Source of the DNA: an uncultured Flavobacteriales bacterium | Lineage (GTDB): Bacteria; Bacteroidota; Bacteroidia; Flavobacteriales_G; Salibacteraceae | DNA: 44,607 nt | Direction: 5' to 3' | Assembly: GCA_943788145.1 (NCBI GenBank) | Contig: CALSPD010000025.1 | Coordinates: forward strand, 1-44,607 | In this document: one piece after another, positions 1 through 9,391 of the stretch | Numbering within the stretch: position 1 is the stretch's first letter | How the letters are laid out: every line of letters starts with the position of its first letter | Made by a program: the position numbers and the translations under genes | The notes under the pieces: generated by a model | Database searches by the model: none | Seen by the model: the letters and a program-made list of their open reading frames with translations, nothing else | Told to the model about the DNA's origin: nothing

Positions 1-140
1 TCGATCGGAGTAGACTACTTATTCTGGACGTGTACACTAGCGCCGGCGTCTCCAGGCCAAACCGGTAAATGCTCCAGACTATGGTATGGCATAAAGTGCA
101 TTGCCCCTGCCTTGCCTTCGAATTCGAAACCCAACTCCGA

Positions 141-1442
141 TCATAGGCATCCCTTCGGATTCTTCATCTTCAATCCCACTATGTTCTCACCCTCGTTTAA
201 CGGCACTCGTGCATAGTATATGCTGTGGGGCAGCGTTCGCCAGTTTCGGGTGTCCGCCTTCTCCGACACGGCATTCGCTATTGTTGCCGCCGCCCCTAAG
301 CGCGGCGTTTTCATTGGCCAAGGCCAGCTCTGCAGATTTCTTTCAGATGCCAGCCGCAAAAGCGAAACACTGGTTTCCCGCACAAATCGATCTTGAAGTG
401 TTTTAAATGCGATCGCGTTGATATCCTCGACCAACTCAAGTTTGATCTCGGTTTGGTCATGAACCAAAAGAGCTTCTTTATAATATGGCGGTCGCTCAAC
501 ATATTTAGGGAATGCCACTCGAACAACTTGTAATGCCAATAGGTCCTTTCTCTTTTGCGCATCGTTTCCAATGTAGAATGGGAAGCTTATTCCCAATTCC
601 TTATTCTCAAAAATGATATATCCCGGTTGGCCAGGTATCGCAATGAAGTTGAAACTAACCTCGTCTTTTACCGGGCCCATTCCATTTTGCCAAATTACAA
701 TCGCTTCTCCAAATTTGAGTTCACGATGCACATAGGTGGTGGCGAAGGTCTTTTCGTATAATTCCAACTCACTCCTGAACCCCAACAAATAACACGTCCG
801 CATCAAATCTTGCTTGAGTTGCTCGGGAACTCTTATCCCAAAGTATCCATGCTCGCCATCAAATACATTGTATGCATTTCGATATGCAATAAATGCATCA
901 TTTAGCTGGCCGGAAGCTTCATAACTCAACCCCATTAATACGTGGGCGAACGCATCCGCTTGGTAGCGGTTTTTATGGTCTTTGTATTTATCGTTCAACT
1001 GATTAAGCTTCAAGTTCATACGCCGCGCTTCCACCAGCGAAGCATCAAATTGCTTTAGCGACAAATAGTTGATCGATTTATAATAGTGAATCATTACCGA
1101 CTCGAAATCCTCGGCTCTATAAGGCTTTACTTCTGGGTTACTGATCAAGGCAAGTGCCTCGAATCCATACTTTTTCTTGTAATCCTCAATAAGGAAATCT
1201 GCCTCATTGAAATAGATATTGCTCGCCAAAAAGTCTTGCTGCATATGGTTTATATATCCCATATTAAATAAATAGAGCAATCTATTTCTGTCCCTTTGAA
1301 TTCGCTTGTTGGACTCAAGCTTTTTTTCCGCCTTTTCCAGCTCCCCTTTCGAGATCATTTGTTGCAATTCTATATTGCGCTGGTAGTATGAAGCGCAGCT
1401 CGAAAGCAACATAGCAATCAATATATAGGAGAGTTTTTTCAT
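141..1442 (-). CDS. COG3014-like TPR lipoprotein, C-terminal end disturbed
   Basis: A predicted lipoprotein of 433 residues. The N-terminus is a lipoprotein signal peptide with lipobox LSSC at about residue 15, so the mature protein should be membrane anchored facing the periplasm. A helical TPR-like body follows (residues 25-220), then a beta-rich C-terminal part. The overall form and its place directly after an LpoB-like gene fit the COG3014 family, whose function is not established. The annotated C-terminus looks wrong. After the TGA at 141-143 the same frame stays open to a TAG at 15-17 and encodes FEFEGKAGAMHFMPYHSLE, which reads like a true terminal strand, while a neighbouring frame covers about 50 bases in between. 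Either a nonsense change or two compensating indels lie near 130-185. Family assignment is fairly sure; the end coordinate is not. Confidence 0.7.
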   Translation of the reverse strand: MKKLSYILIAMLLSSCASYYQRNIELQQMISKGELEKAEKKLESNKRIQRDRNRLLYLFNMGYINHMQQDFLASNIYFNEADFLIEDYKKKYGFEALALISNPEVKPYRAEDFESVMIHYYKSINYLSLKQFDASLVEARRMNLKLNQLNDKYKDHKNRYQADAFAHVLMGLSYEASGQLNDAFIAYRNAYNVFDGEHGYFGIRVPEQLKQDLMRTCYLLGFRSELELYEKTFATTYVHRELKFGEAIVIWQNGMGPVKDEVSFNFIAIPGQPGYIIFENKELGISFPFYIGNDAQKRKDLLALQVVRVAFPKYVERPPYYKEALLVHDQTEIKLELVEDINAIAFKTLQDRFVRETSVSLLRLASERNLQSWPWPMKTPRLGAAATIANAVSEKADTRNWRTLPHSIYYARVPLNEGENIVGLKMKNPKGCL

Positions 1443-1451
1443 AGATGTAAA

Positions 1452-1480
1452 AAAAGCCCGAACTATTGGTCCGAGCTTTT
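1452..1480 (-). terminator. hairpin with T-run between the two lipoprotein genes
   Basis: On the minus strand the arms AAAAGCTCGGAC and GTTCGGGCTTTT pair over 12 positions with two G-T wobbles, around a 5-base loop, and are followed by more T residues. It sits 17 bases after the LpoB-like stop and ends only about 9 bases before the ATG of the next gene. That is the shape of an intrinsic terminator, possibly a leaky one or an attenuator, because no room is left for a separate promoter downstream of it. Confidence 0.65.
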
Positions 1481-1497
1481 AAATGATAACCTTAAAT

Positions 1498-2094
1498 TTA
1501 GTCTTTGATGTATTTCTTAATCTTCTTATCGCCGATCCAAACCACTTCGTTGGTTTCCATGTCGGTTAATTGAAGGTCAATTTGGTATTCAACAACCTTT
1601 TCTTTCTTGTATTCATCAACCGTTGAGTTAATAACGCCTTGAAGCATATAGTCTGCACCAACTTCCAAACCCCATTTCTTCATGGTGGCTTCGCTGGAGT
1701 AGTTCTGCTGGTCAGCCCGCTCCGTTCTTACCTCATCACGCATTTCTCCGCCTTGTACCAACCGCACTCTTTGTGATGTAATAAAAGACTTCTCTAAATC
1801 CTTGCAAAAAGTTTCTGGAGTAATGTGTTCGTGCGACTTGTTTCGAGTTAATCCAACTACAACAACAGGTTTTTCGCCGTCATTCTTTTGTAAATGGTTT
1901 GCCAACCAAGGTCCAGTTAAGATTTGCTCAATCATTGCTCCGGCAGTCATTTTAGAATCGGTATCGTTCCATCGACCGCTTAAATCTATTCTGTCTTCTG
2001 GGTCAATTCGAGTGACCTTGCGGTTTTGACAGCTTACGCTGAAAAGAATCAAGGCGGCGGCTGCGATTATTCTGGTGTTAATTGATGTCATCAT
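1498..2094 (-). CDS. LpoB-like penicillin-binding-protein activator lipoprotein
   Basis: A 198-residue lipoprotein with a signal peptide ending in lipobox FSVSC (about residue 22). The mature part contains RIDPEDRIDLSGRWNDTDS followed by the alternating fold with VVVVGLTRNKSHEHI, EKSFITSQRVRLV, GLEVGADYMLQGVIN and a closing strand pair with YQIDLQLTDMETNEVVW. This order matches the LpoB/YcfM family, outer-membrane lipoproteins which in enterobacteria stimulate the bifunctional peptidoglycan synthase PBP1b. In Bacteroidota the partner is not established, so the activator role is inferred from family membership. It is the first gene of a minus-strand pair with the COG3014-like lipoprotein, and a divergent gene lies upstream. 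Confidence 0.8.
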   Translation of the reverse strand: MMTSINTRIIAAAALILFSVSCQNRKVTRIDPEDRIDLSGRWNDTDSKMTAGAMIEQILTGPWLANHLQKNDGEKPVVVVGLTRNKSHEHITPETFCKDLEKSFITSQRVRLVQGGEMRDEVRTERADQQNYSSEATMKKWGLEVGADYMLQGVINSTVDEYKKEKVVEYQIDLQLTDMETNEVVWIGDKKIKKYIKD

Positions 2095-2140
2095 TTTTAT
2101 AGGATTTAAAGATTTAAGAGTGCAATTACAATTGCGGTGC

Positions 2141-2148
2141 CAAAAATA
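2141..2148 (-). promoter_or_regulatory. possible -7 box upstream of LpoB-like gene
   Basis: On the minus strand TATTTTTG matches the Bacteroidota -7 consensus TAnnTTTG, 46 bases before the ATG. No TTG is present at the usual 17-23 base distance upstream, so this is a half-match in AT-rich intergenic DNA. Confidence 0.3.
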
Positions 2149-2290
2149 TTTTTTCTAGATATCATGCGGTTTAAAACAAAAAAAATCTTGCGATTAATAA
2201 AATGTTGCAAATCATAACCAATGTTCACTAAATGCATCAGTTCAGAATTTTAAATTCGCGCCACCTTGCGAAACTGCAAGTGTTTCTTAA

Positions 2291-5200
2291 ATGAATCGCA
2301 TGAACTACCAAAAGTGGAATAATATACTTGGCTGGCTAACATTCGCAATAGCCGCATATACATACATAAGCACGCTGGAGCCAACGGCAAGTTTTTGGGA
2401 CTGCGGTGAATATATCGCAACATCATACCGACTTGAAGTAGGTCACCCTCCTGGGGCTCCTACCTTTCTTTTAGTGGGTCGTTTGTTTAGCATGTTCGTG
2501 GCGCCAGAGAATGTGGCCTATGCGGTTAACCTCATCAGTGCCCTTTCTAGCGCATTCACCATTCTCTTCTTATTCTGGACCATCAGTGCACTTGGACGCA
2601 AAGTCTTTAGCCTTACAAATGGCAAAGAAAACATCAGTGCTGGCGACGAGGCAGCCATATTCGGCTCTGCCATTGTAGGCGCCTTAGCATACACATTTAG
2701 CGACACCTTTTGGTTCAGCGCCGAGGAGGGCGAGGTTTATGCCCTTTCTTCCATGATGACCGCCATAACGTTTTGGGCCATTCTGAAATGGGAACAAATA
2801 GCCCATGAACCCAAAGCAGATCGTTGGATTATACTTATTGCTTACCTCATAGGGCTGTCAATTGGTATTCACTTGCTGAACCTACTTGCCATACCAGCCA
2901 TTGCCTATGTAATCTATTTCAAAAAATTCAAGCCAAGTATGCGTGGAATGATCATAGCTGGAGGTATCGGTGTTGTTACACTGGGTGGAATCCAAGGCTT
3001 GATAATACCTGGCTTGGTCTCATTGGCGGCTAAATTTGAATACGTCATCACGAATTCCTTCGGTACACCGTTCCATGTTGGATCCCTCATTTTCATTTTC
3101 CTTTTAATGGGTGCCATTGTCTACGGAATCTATTTCACGAGAAAAGAACATCGACCTACGTTGAACACAGCGTTGTTATCGCTGCTTGTTTTGATTATTG
3201 GGTACTCCTCTTTCGCGTTGATCATGATTCGATCAAACGCCAACACTCCGATTGACGAGAACAACCCTGAGAACTTAGTTAACTTGCTTGCTTACTTGAA
3301 TCGTGAGCAGTATGGAGACTCTCCCCTAGCCTACGGACAACAATTTAACTCCCCGCTCGATCCTTCTAACCAATACCTAGATGGGAGCCCGGTCTATTAC
3401 CCAAGTGAAAAAACAGGCAAGTATGAGTTAGCCGACGATCGTAAAGGGTCAAAGCCAAACTATCACTCGGATTTCAAGACAATCTTTCCACGAATGTGGA
3501 GTACAAAAAAGAACCATGTTAAGGCCTATAAGCGGTGGTCAGACTTTAAAGGAAAGCCGGTCAAGTATCGAGACCCCTCCGGTAGGACATCGACCATCAA
3601 CAAACCGACCTTTGGCGAAAATATGCGCTTCTTTTTCAGCTATCAGGTTGGCTGGATGTATTTCAGGTATTTCATGTGGAACTTCTCAGGACGGCAGAAT
3701 GACCATCAAGGCCACGGTAGCTTTCAAGATGGAAACTGGATGACCGGAATTAACTTCATAGATGAAGCACATATTGGAAATCAGAAGAGCATTACCGATT
3801 ATGCCGAGAACCAAAAAGCTCGGAATTTTTTCTTTGCCATTCCATTTATACTTGGATTGCTTGGCATGCTCTTTCACTTCAGAAAAAACAAGGAAAATGC
3901 TTGGGTAGTCCTCCTACTCTTTTTCTTCACTGGATTAGCCATTGTACTATACCTCAATCAGTATCCCTTCCAACCGCGGGAACGGGATTATGCATATGCG
4001 GGATCATTTTATGCGTTTGCCATTTGGATTGGATTTGGAGTTTTGGCACTGTACGACGCAGCTCGAAATATTGACACAAAAGAACTCGGACAAACGGTGG
4101 GATACGCTGTGGGCGGTGGAGTCGCCCTTGCCATACTGGGAGCGATCTTCGGAGGAAATACAGCATTTGCATTGTTGATGCTATATATGGCTGTTGTAGC
4201 ATCCCTTCTATTGTTAATCATGCATGGAATTGGAAAAGTCGTTTCCGATGGAAAAATGCATGCAGTACTCGCCACCGTGTTGTGTCTTATTGCGCCCGTG
4301 CTCATGGCGAAGGATGGCTGGGACGATCACGATAGATCTGACAGATACACCGCTCGTGCCATCGCGAAAAACTACCTCGACTCTTGTGAACCGAATGCCA
4401 TTTTATTTACCAATGGTGACAACGACACATTCCCGCTCTGGTATCTTCAAGAAGTGGAAGGATACAGAACAGATGTTCGTGTGGTTAACCTCACACTTGG
4501 AAGCACGGACTGGTTTATCGACATGATTAAGCGTCAGGCGTATGACGATGGACTGCCGGTGAAATTGACCATGGTCAAAGACGATTATCGTCAAGGCACG
4601 CGAGACTATTTACCGATCGTTGAGCGAACCAAAAATGACAACTTTGTCAACATCGATAAGATCGTTGCATTTGCATTGGATAATCGCAATACGCAGCCGA
4701 TGATGACGGGTAAGAAACTCAGCTATATTCCAACTCGGAAATTTAGATTACCTATTGATATTAAGGCTGTTAAGGAGTTCAATGTTGTTTCTCCCGAAGA
4801 TATGGGACGCGTGTTGCCGGCCATTGAATGGGAAGTAAAGGGATCGATCATTTTAAAGAGTGAATTGCTCATGCTTGACATACTTGCAAACAATAATTGG
4901 GAACGTCCAATTTACTACGCGAACACGATGCCTAGAGATAGTTATTTCGGATTGACTAAATACATGCAGCACGAAGGATTTACGTATCGATTGGTACCGT
5001 ACGAAGTGAAAAGCGACGGGAATCAGTTTGGATACTTTGGTGAAGTTCAGTCTGACATTATGTATGAAAACATGATGAATGAATTTTCGTTCGGAAACAT
5101 GAATGATCCAGATATCTTCCTGGATGAAAACAACATGCGTTTTGTAACAAATCTGCGATTGAACTTCTCTCGATTGGCCGACGTGTTGGCCAAAGAAGGA

Positions 5201-5659
5201 GATACAGAGCGTGCCAAGGCTGTATTGGACAAGTGTGTAGAGCAAACTGTGAATGCGAACACACCACAAGATGTGACGCTACTTCAAGTGGTTGACACCT
5301 ACTTCCAAATCGATGAAAAGGAAGCCGGGTTTGCACTTGCGAAGCAGCTTGCCGACTACTACATTGATCATCTCGAATTTTATGCTTCACTTGAAACGGA
5401 GTATCAGAAGACCCTTGACCGAGAAACAGGACAAGGGGTTGCGGTTATTCAGCAGCTTCAGAAAATGGGTAAGCAATACAAAATGGAGGAAATGAACGCG
5501 TATATGGATCCATTATACGATCGAGCTGAAGGCTATTACACTGAAATTGTTGGTGCCATTCCACAACAGGGACAAAGACAGCAACAACGCCAACAAGCAC
5601 CAAAGCAAAAAAAGAAGGCAAAGGGCGCAGAAGCTCCGCCAAGTTTTCCGCAGCAATAG
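2291..5659 (+). CDS. DUF2723 multi-spanning membrane protein (glycosyltransferase-like)
   Basis: A 1,122-residue membrane protein of the DUF2723 family, related to eukaryotic TMEM260, a protein O-mannosyltransferase. The diagnostic N-terminal block is visible: STLEPTASFWDCGEYIA followed by HPPGAPTF (residues 28-60), where the acidic residues after the first helix are the expected active-site region of a GT-C type enzyme. About ten hydrophobic helices lie in residues 10-340 and 515-690, and a soluble C-terminal domain with helical repeats follows to a glutamine- and lysine-rich tail. In Bacteroidota these proteins are suspected of glycosylating secreted proteins; that role is inference here. 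The gene stands alone: a divergent lipoprotein gene lies upstream and a strong terminator downstream. Start is the first ATG; a second ATG four codons later is equally possible. Confidence 0.85.
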   Translation: MNRMNYQKWNNILGWLTFAIAAYTYISTLEPTASFWDCGEYIATSYRLEVGHPPGAPTFLLVGRLFSMFVAPENVAYAVNLISALSSAFTILFLFWTISALGRKVFSLTNGKENISAGDEAAIFGSAIVGALAYTFSDTFWFSAEEGEVYALSSMMTAITFWAILKWEQIAHEPKADRWIILIAYLIGLSIGIHLLNLLAIPAIAYVIYFKKFKPSMRGMIIAGGIGVVTLGGIQGLIIPGLVSLAAKFEYVITNSFGTPFHVGSLIFIFLLMGAIVYGIYFTRKEHRPTLNTALLSLLVLIIGYSSFALIMIRSNANTPIDENNPENLVNLLAYLNREQYGDSPLAYGQQFNSPLDPSNQYLDGSPVYYPSEKTGKYELADDRKGSKPNYHSDFKTIFPRMWSTKKNHVKAYKRWSDFKGKPVKYRDPSGRTSTINKPTFGENMRFFFSYQVGWMYFRYFMWNFSGRQNDHQGHGSFQDGNWMTGINFIDEAHIGNQKSITDYAENQKARNFFFAIPFILGLLGMLFHFRKNKENAWVVLLLFFFTGLAIVLYLNQYPFQPRERDYAYAGSFYAFAIWIGFGVLALYDAARNIDTKELGQTVGYAVGGGVALAILGAIFGGNTAFALLMLYMAVVASLLLLIMHGIGKVVSDGKMHAVLATVLCLIAPVLMAKDGWDDHDRSDRYTARAIAKNYLDSCEPNAILFTNGDNDTFPLWYLQEVEGYRTDVRVVNLTLGSTDWFIDMIKRQAYDDGLPVKLTMVKDDYRQGTRDYLPIVERTKNDNFVNIDKIVAFALDNRNTQPMMTGKKLSYIPTRKFRLPIDIKAVKEFNVVSPEDMGRVLPAIEWEVKGSIILKSELLMLDILANNNWERPIYYANTMPRDSYFGLTKYMQHEGFTYRLVPYEVKSDGNQFGYFGEVQSDIMYENMMNEFSFGNMNDPDIFLDENNMRFVTNLRLNFSRLADVLAKEGDTERAKAVLDKCVEQTVNANTPQDVTLLQVVDTYFQIDEKEAGFALAKQLADYYIDHLEFYASLETEYQKTLDRETGQGVAVIQQLQKMGKQYKMEEMNAYMDPLYDRAEGYYTEIVGAIPQQGQRQQQRQQAPKQKKKAKGAEAPPSFPQQ

Positions 5660-5672
5660 CGAAATCGAAATC

Positions 5673-5708
5673 AAAAAAAAAGGACCAATTACGGGTCCTT
5701 TTTTTTTT
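5673..5708 (+). terminator. intrinsic terminator after the DUF2723 gene
   Basis: A-run, then AAAGGACC, loop AATTACG, GGTCCTTT and a run of ten T residues, 13 bases past the stop codon. The A-run on the other side would also allow termination in the opposite direction, but no minus-strand gene ends here. Confidence 0.9.
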
Positions 5709-5949
5709 GCTTAAACCCAGCGTTTTAAGTTTTTTCAACGCAACTAAACCTTTGTCTAAGAAATCACGTATTTACTAGGTAAACCCAGTGTCAAAAATTA
5801 CTTTTGATGCTTAACGCTAACCCGCTGACGAAGATCAATCATGCTACCTTGGAATTGAGGAAGGGCGCGGCCATTGGCCATGCCACACGCATTTTTGTGC
5901 CTAGTATTCGACGTTGGTGTTTCTTGCACAATCCATCAAATCTTAGTCT

Positions 5950-7263
5950 ATGTTCAAATTAAGACACCTAACGATCGCCGCTTTTTCGGCATTCGCAATG
6001 TTATTTCTTCTCCCGGAAGAAGCAAAAGCACAAGTCCCACAGGGGATAAATTATCAAGCCGTGGCCAGAGACACTTCTGGAACACCGTTGGCTAAAGACA
6101 CCTTGGACGTGGTCATCTCGATCATCGACTCCAATGTTTTCACCACCGTTTATGAAGAAACCTGGGATGATGTTGTAACGAACCGATTCGGGTTGTTCAC
6201 CATCCAAATTGGCAGAGGAGTAACCGTGGATGATTTCACGACCGTAGATTGGGCCGGCGGTGGATTGTACCTGAATGTCAACATTGATGGAGTTGACATG
6301 GGGAACGCAACCGAACTCATGACCGTGCCATATGCGATGTATGCGATGTATGCGGAAAATGCAGGAAATGTCTTGGTGATTGATAGTGCTTCGTTGGATG
6401 GAACGGACTATATCATTTACACAAACAACGGAAATGACACCACAAACCTTGGTGCACTAGCAGGAAGTGCCACCGGAGTTGATTCTGGAGAAATTGTAGG
6501 CGCATCCATGGATACACTTCGCTTGTATCAGAATGGTGGATTTATTGATATCGACGTTTCTGCCCTCATTGGAGGTGGTACCAGTTTGGATAACGACACG
6601 ACGAATGAGCTTCAAATATTGACCATCAGCAACGACACGATTTTCCTTAGCGATGGTGGATCAGTTTTGTTGCCAGGGGCGGTTGCGAACAATGACAATG
6701 ATTCAACCAATGAATTACAAACAGTTTCCATCAGTAACGACACGATATTCTTAACCGATGGTGGTTTCGCCGTTTTACCCGCAGGTTTTACAAATAATGA
6801 CAATGATTCTACCAATGAATTGCTGACTAGTGTAACTATCACTAACGATTCGTTGCACATTACCGATGCTGGTGGAACATTCGACATAGACCTCAGTGCC
6901 TATGTCAACGCAGTGAACAATGACAACGACTCTACAAACGAACTTCAAGCTTTAACGATAGGAAACGACACGGTATACTTGAGCGATGGTGGATTTGTGG
7001 TCCTGCCCACTGGAGCAACGAACAATGACAACGACTCTACAAATGAGTTGCAAACCGTTTCCATTAGCAACGACACAGTATACCTCACCGATGGTGGTTT
7101 CGCCGTACTTCCTTCTGCATCCGCAAACAATGACAATGACTCCACAAACGAATTACTCATTAGTGCCAACATTACGAACGATTCATTGCACATTACTGAC
7201 GCTGGTGGAACCTTTGATATCGACCTTAGTGCTTATGTGAATGCCGCGATTAATGCTTGTTGA
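5950..7263 (+). CDS. secreted repeat protein, tail-fibre-like, with abnormal 3' end
   Basis: A 437-residue exported protein. The signal peptide ends at about AKA (residue 27). Residues 28-135 form the N-terminal domain common in Bacteroidota surface proteins: QVPQGINYQAVARD, then a strand-rich section with TNRFGLFTIQIGRG and the closing VPYAMYAMYAEN, where a 9-base unit (GCGATGTAT) is tandemly doubled in frame compared with the usual VPYALYA. Residues 210-437 consist of repeats starting NNDNDSTNEL. In relatives this N-domain is joined to tail-fibre or type IX sorting ends, but here the protein stops abruptly at YVNAAINAC inside a repeat, overlapping the next gene by 23 bases in another frame. 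I read the end as a break, not a natural C-terminus. The 290-base spacer upstream holds the preceding terminator and no other clear signal. Confidence 0.75.
   Translation: MFKLRHLTIAAFSAFAMLFLLPEEAKAQVPQGINYQAVARDTSGTPLAKDTLDVVISIIDSNVFTTVYEETWDDVVTNRFGLFTIQIGRGVTVDDFTTVDWAGGGLYLNVNIDGVDMGNATELMTVPYAMYAMYAENAGNVLVIDSASLDGTDYIIYTNNGNDTTNLGALAGSATGVDSGEIVGASMDTLRLYQNGGFIDIDVSALIGGGTSLDNDTTNELQILTISNDTIFLSDGGSVLLPGAVANNDNDSTNELQTVSISNDTIFLTDGGFAVLPAGFTNNDNDSTNELLTSVTITNDSLHITDAGGTFDIDLSAYVNAVNNDNDSTNELQALTIGNDTVYLSDGGFVVLPTGATNNDNDSTNELQTVSISNDTVYLTDGGFAVLPSASANNDNDSTNELLISANITNDSLHITDAGGTFDIDLSAYVNAAINAC
6585..7240 (+). repeat. six coding repeats in an A-A-B, A-A-B pattern
   Basis: Six units each open with a form of NNDNDSTNEL. 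Two A-type units continue with a form of SISNDTIFLTDGGFAVLP (about 34 residues) and are followed by a B-type unit continuing with ITNDSLHITDAGGTFDIDL and SAYVNA (about 40 residues). The whole triplet is then repeated with high nucleotide identity. Such near-identical units are prone to recombination or assembly collapse. Confidence 0.85.
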
Positions 7264-9283
7264 TTCAATCAATATTCACTTGCGTGCCGTGGAGACAGAT
7301 GCCAACGGAAAGTTTGATTTTGGAAACATTCCAATTGGTCAGCCTTTTAGGGTCATCATGCCAGATTCTGTAATAAACCTAGCTGCTAAAGCAGATCTAT
7401 TTCTGTTTAATGCCAAGGGAGAAAAAGTAGCCATGGCTAAGGAAGGTGATATTCCATTCTTCAATTTCACCTCACTTAAAGCCCAAGAATTCTATCCAGA
7501 CTTAATGAGTGTAGACGATTCCGAAATGGACATTTTCGGACTACACGGTCAAGTTTTCAGAGCTCTACCTGGAGATTATCATAGTGGATTGTCATTAATG
7601 GCGATCGACGATGATGGTAGAATTGTCGAAACGGTCTACGCAGATTCAAATGGCGTCTTTGACTTTTCGCACCTGAAGAGCGGTGTTAACTACGAATTCA
7701 AGGTTGCTGAAACCAATGAAACGAATCTAAACGTCTCCATATTTGACTTGGATGGAAAGTTGGTTGCTCAACTCCGATTGGATGAGATGTCTAAGTACTT
7801 CTACGAAACGCTTCAATCTGAAGAGGCCGATCGTTTCAAAATTCACGAATCTGACGAGAGCATGTTATCTAGTGACATGGTCGCAGGAATGATCTATAAG
7901 CAGCTGCCTGGCGATTACAAACCTGGAATGAAGGTTTACGCCGTCGATGAAAACGGCAACATCCTAGACTCAGCTTATACCGACGGAGAAGGTAATTTCA
8001 GATTCGAACGTCTTAAACGCGAGGCGGAGTTCACTCTGGCGCTTGAAGATTCCGATGATTCCGAGCTGAATATTGGTTTCTATGGATACGACAACAAGTT
8101 TGCCGGGATGGCAAAAATGGATGCGGATAACCAGTTTGTATACTCCAAGCTGGTGTTAGAGGCGGCAGCGCTCCTAGGTGAAGAGGAAGAAGAAGACCTG
8201 AGTGAATTGGTCTTTGGGCAAGTATTTCAAAAGCTTCCTGGAGACATTGAAAAAGGCACGAAGGTCTATGCCTACGACGAGTATGGCAACATTATAGATA
8301 TTGCAATTGTGGATGAAAACGGCAAGTTTGAATTCAAAAAACTGGGTGCAGATCAGGCGTATTCAATCAGGTTGGATGAAGAGGACATAACCCCAACGTT
8401 CGCCCTTCTTGATGCACAAGGAAATACAATATCAGAGCAAGCCACCGAAGATGGAACTTGGAATTTCGATAAACTGGCACATGACCAGTATTCGATGGCC
8501 CTGATTGATGCCAACGATGCCGCATTGGATTCTGAGAAATACAAACCAGCCAAACCAATAAAGAATGTAGCTCCATCTAATGCCGAGATAATCTACTTTG
8601 ATTACCGATCAGAAGCACTCACAGCGGAAGATAGTGCCATACTGCGCCCGATTCTAGCGAGTTTAGAAGCGAATGCCGATGCATTCTTGCGCATCAATTC
8701 ACACATAGATCCATCTGAAACAAAGGGTGAATGGTCATATTCTGCTGCTCGAACTGCTGCGGTTGCGACCTATTTCGAATCCTCTGATGTGAATATGGAG
8801 AGAGTAAACGTGAGAAACTGGGAGGCCGAAAAATTGGCTATTGAATGCAGTGTAGCGGACGACTGCAGCGAAAGTGATCGTGCAAAAAATCGAAGATCGG
8901 AGCTTGAGGTAGTTGGAGCGGATCAATTCCCGACCAAACCCGACGGTATTCTCATGTATGAGTTCAATCAGTGGTTGCTTCCTCCCGGTTCTGGTAATGC
9001 GGTCTTTGGTACAATTAAACTGCTCAAGAACAACCCCGATTACAGTGTTGAAATTGCAGGATTCACAGATTCATATGGGTCATTCACAGCAAATAATCGC
9101 ATTTCACAACTTCGTGCAACTAATATTCGAAATATTTTTCAAGCTAATGGAATCGATGAAAGTCGCATTGATTTAATCTGGTATGGAGAAAGCTCACCGC
9201 AAGGCGGCTGTATAACCCAATACCCGTGCCCATTGTCAGAGAGAAAGGCAAATCGACGCGTCGAAATTCGAGTTAGAAGATGA
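7241..9283 (+). CDS. OmpA-family protein with regulatory-fold repeats, 5'-truncated
   Basis: The 680-residue reading frame has no signal peptide and opens in the middle of a repeat (LVDSINIHLRAVETDANGKF). At least three later repeats share a form of GQVFQKLPGD, then YAYDEYGNIIDIA and DENGKFEFKKL, a carboxypeptidase-regulatory-like fold also seen in the damaged gene at 17,611-19,317. Two OmpA-like segments follow: residues about 450-560 (NAEIIYFDYRSEALTAED, degenerate) and 570-680 with SVEIAGFTDSYGS, NNRISQLRATNI and ERKANRRVEIRV, the peptidoglycan-binding pattern. By comparison with the paralogues it should have had upstream TPR and PD40 domains. It therefore looks like the C-terminal half of a PorE-like protein joined out of frame to the preceding repeat protein. 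The listed ATG is only the first available codon. Confidence 0.7.
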   Translation: MPRLMLVDSINIHLRAVETDANGKFDFGNIPIGQPFRVIMPDSVINLAAKADLFLFNAKGEKVAMAKEGDIPFFNFTSLKAQEFYPDLMSVDDSEMDIFGLHGQVFRALPGDYHSGLSLMAIDDDGRIVETVYADSNGVFDFSHLKSGVNYEFKVAETNETNLNVSIFDLDGKLVAQLRLDEMSKYFYETLQSEEADRFKIHESDESMLSSDMVAGMIYKQLPGDYKPGMKVYAVDENGNILDSAYTDGEGNFRFERLKREAEFTLALEDSDDSELNIGFYGYDNKFAGMAKMDADNQFVYSKLVLEAAALLGEEEEEDLSELVFGQVFQKLPGDIEKGTKVYAYDEYGNIIDIAIVDENGKFEFKKLGADQAYSIRLDEEDITPTFALLDAQGNTISEQATEDGTWNFDKLAHDQYSMALIDANDAALDSEKYKPAKPIKNVAPSNAEIIYFDYRSEALTAEDSAILRPILASLEANADAFLRINSHIDPSETKGEWSYSAARTAAVATYFESSDVNMERVNVRNWEAEKLAIECSVADDCSESDRAKNRRSELEVVGADQFPTKPDGILMYEFNQWLLPPGSGNAVFGTIKLLKNNPDYSVEIAGFTDSYGSFTANNRISQLRATNIRNIFQANGIDESRIDLIWYGESSPQGGCITQYPCPLSERKANRRVEIRVRR

Positions 9284-9345
9284 TGCATATCAAATCATAT
9301 AATGTTTTCCAATTCGAATTATTCATAAATTGGGCCTCTCGCAAA

Positions 9346-9377
9346 TTGGAATGGTGTTTGCCTAACACCTACTTTTG
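9346..9377 (+). promoter_or_regulatory. promoter of the YfiR-TPR-SpoIIE operon
   Basis: TTG at 9346-9348, a 21-base spacer and a perfect TACTTTTG at 9370-9377 match the Bacteroidota housekeeping promoter (TTG, 17-23 bases, TAnnTTTG). The start codon at 9392 follows 14 bases later, giving a very short leader. Confidence 0.7.
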
Positions 9378-9391
9378 CACGGAATTACAAA

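Noticed and set aside
5812..5826. GCTAAC near 5816 as another attC-like R'' box
   Set aside because: No matching GTTAG partner or folded arms nearby.
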